From contig OX637397.1 in the NCBI GenBank assembly GCA_951799425.1, positions 41,644,409 to 41,708,408 on the forward strand: a stretch of DNA of 64,000 bases. Direction: 5' to 3'. Below are positions 62,801 to 64,000 of the stretch, piece by piece (the first letter of the stretch is position 1; each line of letters opens with the position of its first letter). Both the position numbers and the translations under genes were made by a program. This DNA comes from Ilex aquifolium (lineage: Eukaryota > Streptophyta > Magnoliopsida > Aquifoliales > Aquifoliaceae). Under the pieces are notes generated by a model. That model was not told where the DNA came from. It saw nothing but the letters and a program-made list of their open reading frames with translations, and did no database searches.

Positions 62801-63673
62801 TATATTCAGATCAAAATTGGTGATTCATCTTCTAACAAGTTCGAAATGGTGATGGAAGTTTGGTATAGTTGACCATTCCCCTCCACAAGGAAAAAAAAGT
62901 AATTTCCCATTCTTTCTTATTTCTGACATAACTTTTTACTCCGGTCTCTGATTAAGTTGATTCTTGCGGCATTGTAAAGAATTCTTGAATCCCTAACCAT
63001 TTTATTCACATCAAAAGTCATGAAAAATCCTCTAGCATGGGCTATATTGTAACGCAAATTTGGTGTAGTAAGTAGTCCTCCTTTAAAATGAAATAGTCTA
63101 TCGGACATAACATTTTCACCCGAACTCGGATAGAGCTAATTCTTGCGGCATTTTAAAGAGAACTTGAAACCCTAACCAATATATTCAGATCAAAATTGGT
63201 GATTCATCTTCTAACAAGTTCGAAATGGTGATGGAAGTTTGGTATAGTTGGCCATTCGCCTCCACAAGGAAAAAAAAGTAATTCCCATTCATTCTTATTT
63301 CTGACATAACTGTTTACTCCGGTCTCTGATTAAGTTGATTCTTGCGGCATTGTAAAGAATTATTGAATCCCTTACCATTTTATTCACATCAAAAGTCATG
63401 AAAAATCCTCTAGCATGGGCTATATTGTAACGCAAATTTGGTGTAGTAAGTAGTCCTCCTTTAAAATGAAATAGTCTATCGGACATAACTTTTTCTCCCG
63501 AACTCGGATTGAGCTAATTCTTGCGGCATTGTAAAGAGAACTTGAAACCCTAACCAATATATTCAGATCAAAATTGGTGATTCATCTTCTAACAAGTTCG
63601 AAATGGTGATGGAAGTTTGGTATAGTTGACCATTCCCCTCCACAAGGAAAAAAAAGTAATTTCCCATTCTTTC
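59886..63673. repeat. Trimer HOR (1136-1137 bp), three copies and the start of a fourth
   Basis: I units begin at 59886, 61023, 62159 and 63295, spaced 1137, 1136 and 1136 bp. Each full copy is I, then P with ttgagc and ending ttgacc, then a third unit ending ggccattcgcc. In the copies at 61023 and 62159 the third unit is P with gatagagc. In the first copy it is a chimera (60644) of an L half A with an R-type half B (cttaaaaccc, attgagatc). The last two full copies look nearly identical, so this is a young HOR. Confidence 0.85.
60644..61022. repeat. Chimeric unit: L-type half A joined to R-type half B
   Basis: Half A has the extra T of type L; half B has ctcccg, cttaaaaccc, attgagatc, attcgcctcc and attctcattc. 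The same half B markers occur in the R unit at 59508, three units upstream. Exchange near the A/B boundary followed by sequence transfer is the simple reading. The combination opens an 87-codon minus-strand frame across both halves. Confidence 0.75.
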
Positions 63674-64000
63674 TTATTTCTGACATAACTTTTTACTCCG
63701 GTCTCTGATTAAGTTGATTCTTGCGGCATTGTAAAGAATTCTTGAATCCCTAACCATTTTATTCACATCAAAAGTCATGAAAAATCCTCTAGCATGGGCT
63801 ATATTGTAACGCAAATTTGGTGTAATAAGTAGTCCTCCTTTAAAATGAAATAGTCTATCGGACATAACATTTTCTCCCGAACTCGGATTGAGCTAATTCT
63901 TGCGGCATTTTAAAGAGAACTTGAAACCCTAACCAATATATTCAGATCAAAATTGGTGATTCATCTTCTAACAAATTCGAAATGCTGATGGAAGGTTGGT
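63674..64000. repeat. Last, incomplete unit
   Basis: Half A is close to consensus with gtaataag; half B is the ctcccg plus caaattcgaaatgctg type. The window ends in gaaggttggt before the A-tract. The array evidently continues beyond the window. Confidence 0.9.

Larger units (their letters stand above)
1..64000. repeat. Satellite DNA array, ~379-bp unit, about 169 tandem copies
   Basis: The same block returns every 378-381 bp from the first to the last base, always in the same orientation. Landmarks in each unit are an eight-A tract (ggaaaaaaaagtaatt), the gacataactttt opening of half A, the attcttgcggcatt core in both halves, and ttcgaaatg in half B. Copies differ by scattered substitutions and rare 1-2-base indels. 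The sequence is AT-rich. Nothing unique interrupts the array. Such arrays are known from centromeric, pericentromeric and subtelomeric heterochromatin; which applies here cannot be told. Both array edges lie outside the window. I did not recognise a named satellite family with certainty. Confidence 0.99.

Noticed and set aside
29-63865. About 170 short minus-strand reading frames (63, 67, 69 and 87 codons) as a gene family
   Set aside because: They recur at the satellite period, are broken or shifted by single-base length variants, change mainly at amino-acid-altering positions, contain homopolymer translation (the A-tract read backwards) and match no recognisable domain.
1-64000. CRISPR array or other bacterial repeat-spacer system
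   Set aside because: There are no variable spacers: the whole 379-bp unit repeats, with only point differences, and no cas-like gene or leader is present.
1-64000. Tandem LTR retrotransposon fragments or rDNA intergenic spacer
   Set aside because: I see no primer-binding site, polypurine tract, target-site duplication, gag/pol-like frame or rRNA sequence. An origin of the unit from such an element cannot be excluded but is not supported here.

Overview
The window is one uninterrupted block of satellite DNA. From base 1 to base 64000 it is a head-to-tail tandem array of a unit of about 379 bp (378-381 bp), close to 169 copies, all in the same orientation. I see no gene, RNA gene, transposon insertion, inversion or unique spacer. 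The unit is itself an old dimer: half A (about 179 bp) and half B (about 199-200 bp) both begin with the same gacataac block and share an identical 14-base core, but have diverged elsewhere. This is typical of (peri)centromeric or subtelomeric heterochromatin of a eukaryote. A plant is my best guess, from the nucleosome-sized halves, a perfect plant telobox (AAACCCTAA) in every half B, and a remembered likeness of the start of each half to legume centromeric satellites. The species and chromosomal position cannot be read from the sequence.

Layout, with units counted from the ttatttctgacat that opens half A. 29-7225: 19 heterogeneous units in a loose 6-7-unit pattern. 7226-20869: a highly regular higher-order repeat (HOR) of six unit types a-b-c-d-e-f (2274 bp). 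It has four full copies, then abc, abcdef, def; all 36 units are exactly 379 bp. 20870-26174: a mosaic of new unit types. 26175-35262: a 12-unit (about 4.54 kb) block present twice in tandem. 34883-48524: 5-, 6- and 7-unit combinations of the same modules. 48525-53069: mosaic. 53070-55339: a local 757-bp dimer repeated three times with the most divergent units. 55340-63673: mosaic passing into a 1136-bp trimer HOR. 63674-64000: a partial unit.

Unit-type letters used below: P plain; R has attgcaacgc; I has ttattgaatccctta, usually with tgtttactcc; Q has agcacggg; L has an extra T in cctccttttaaaa; F has gacatta plus gaattattg; C has taacacaaat. Half B also varies independently: cacccg or ctcccg, gagctaa or tagagcta, cattg or cattt, and the ending before attcccc or attcgcc.

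Many 63-87-codon reading frames lie on the minus strand, one per half. They are a by-product of homogenised repeats, not genes: most substitutions between copies change the amino acid, some copies carry stops or frameshifts, and no protein family is recognisable. The interesting content is the turnover history: nested HORs, shared private variants, and a pair of reciprocal chimeric junctions (near 17.3-17.4 kb and 19.6-19.7 kb) that look like excision of a 1137-bp trimer and its reinsertion 2.3 kb downstream.
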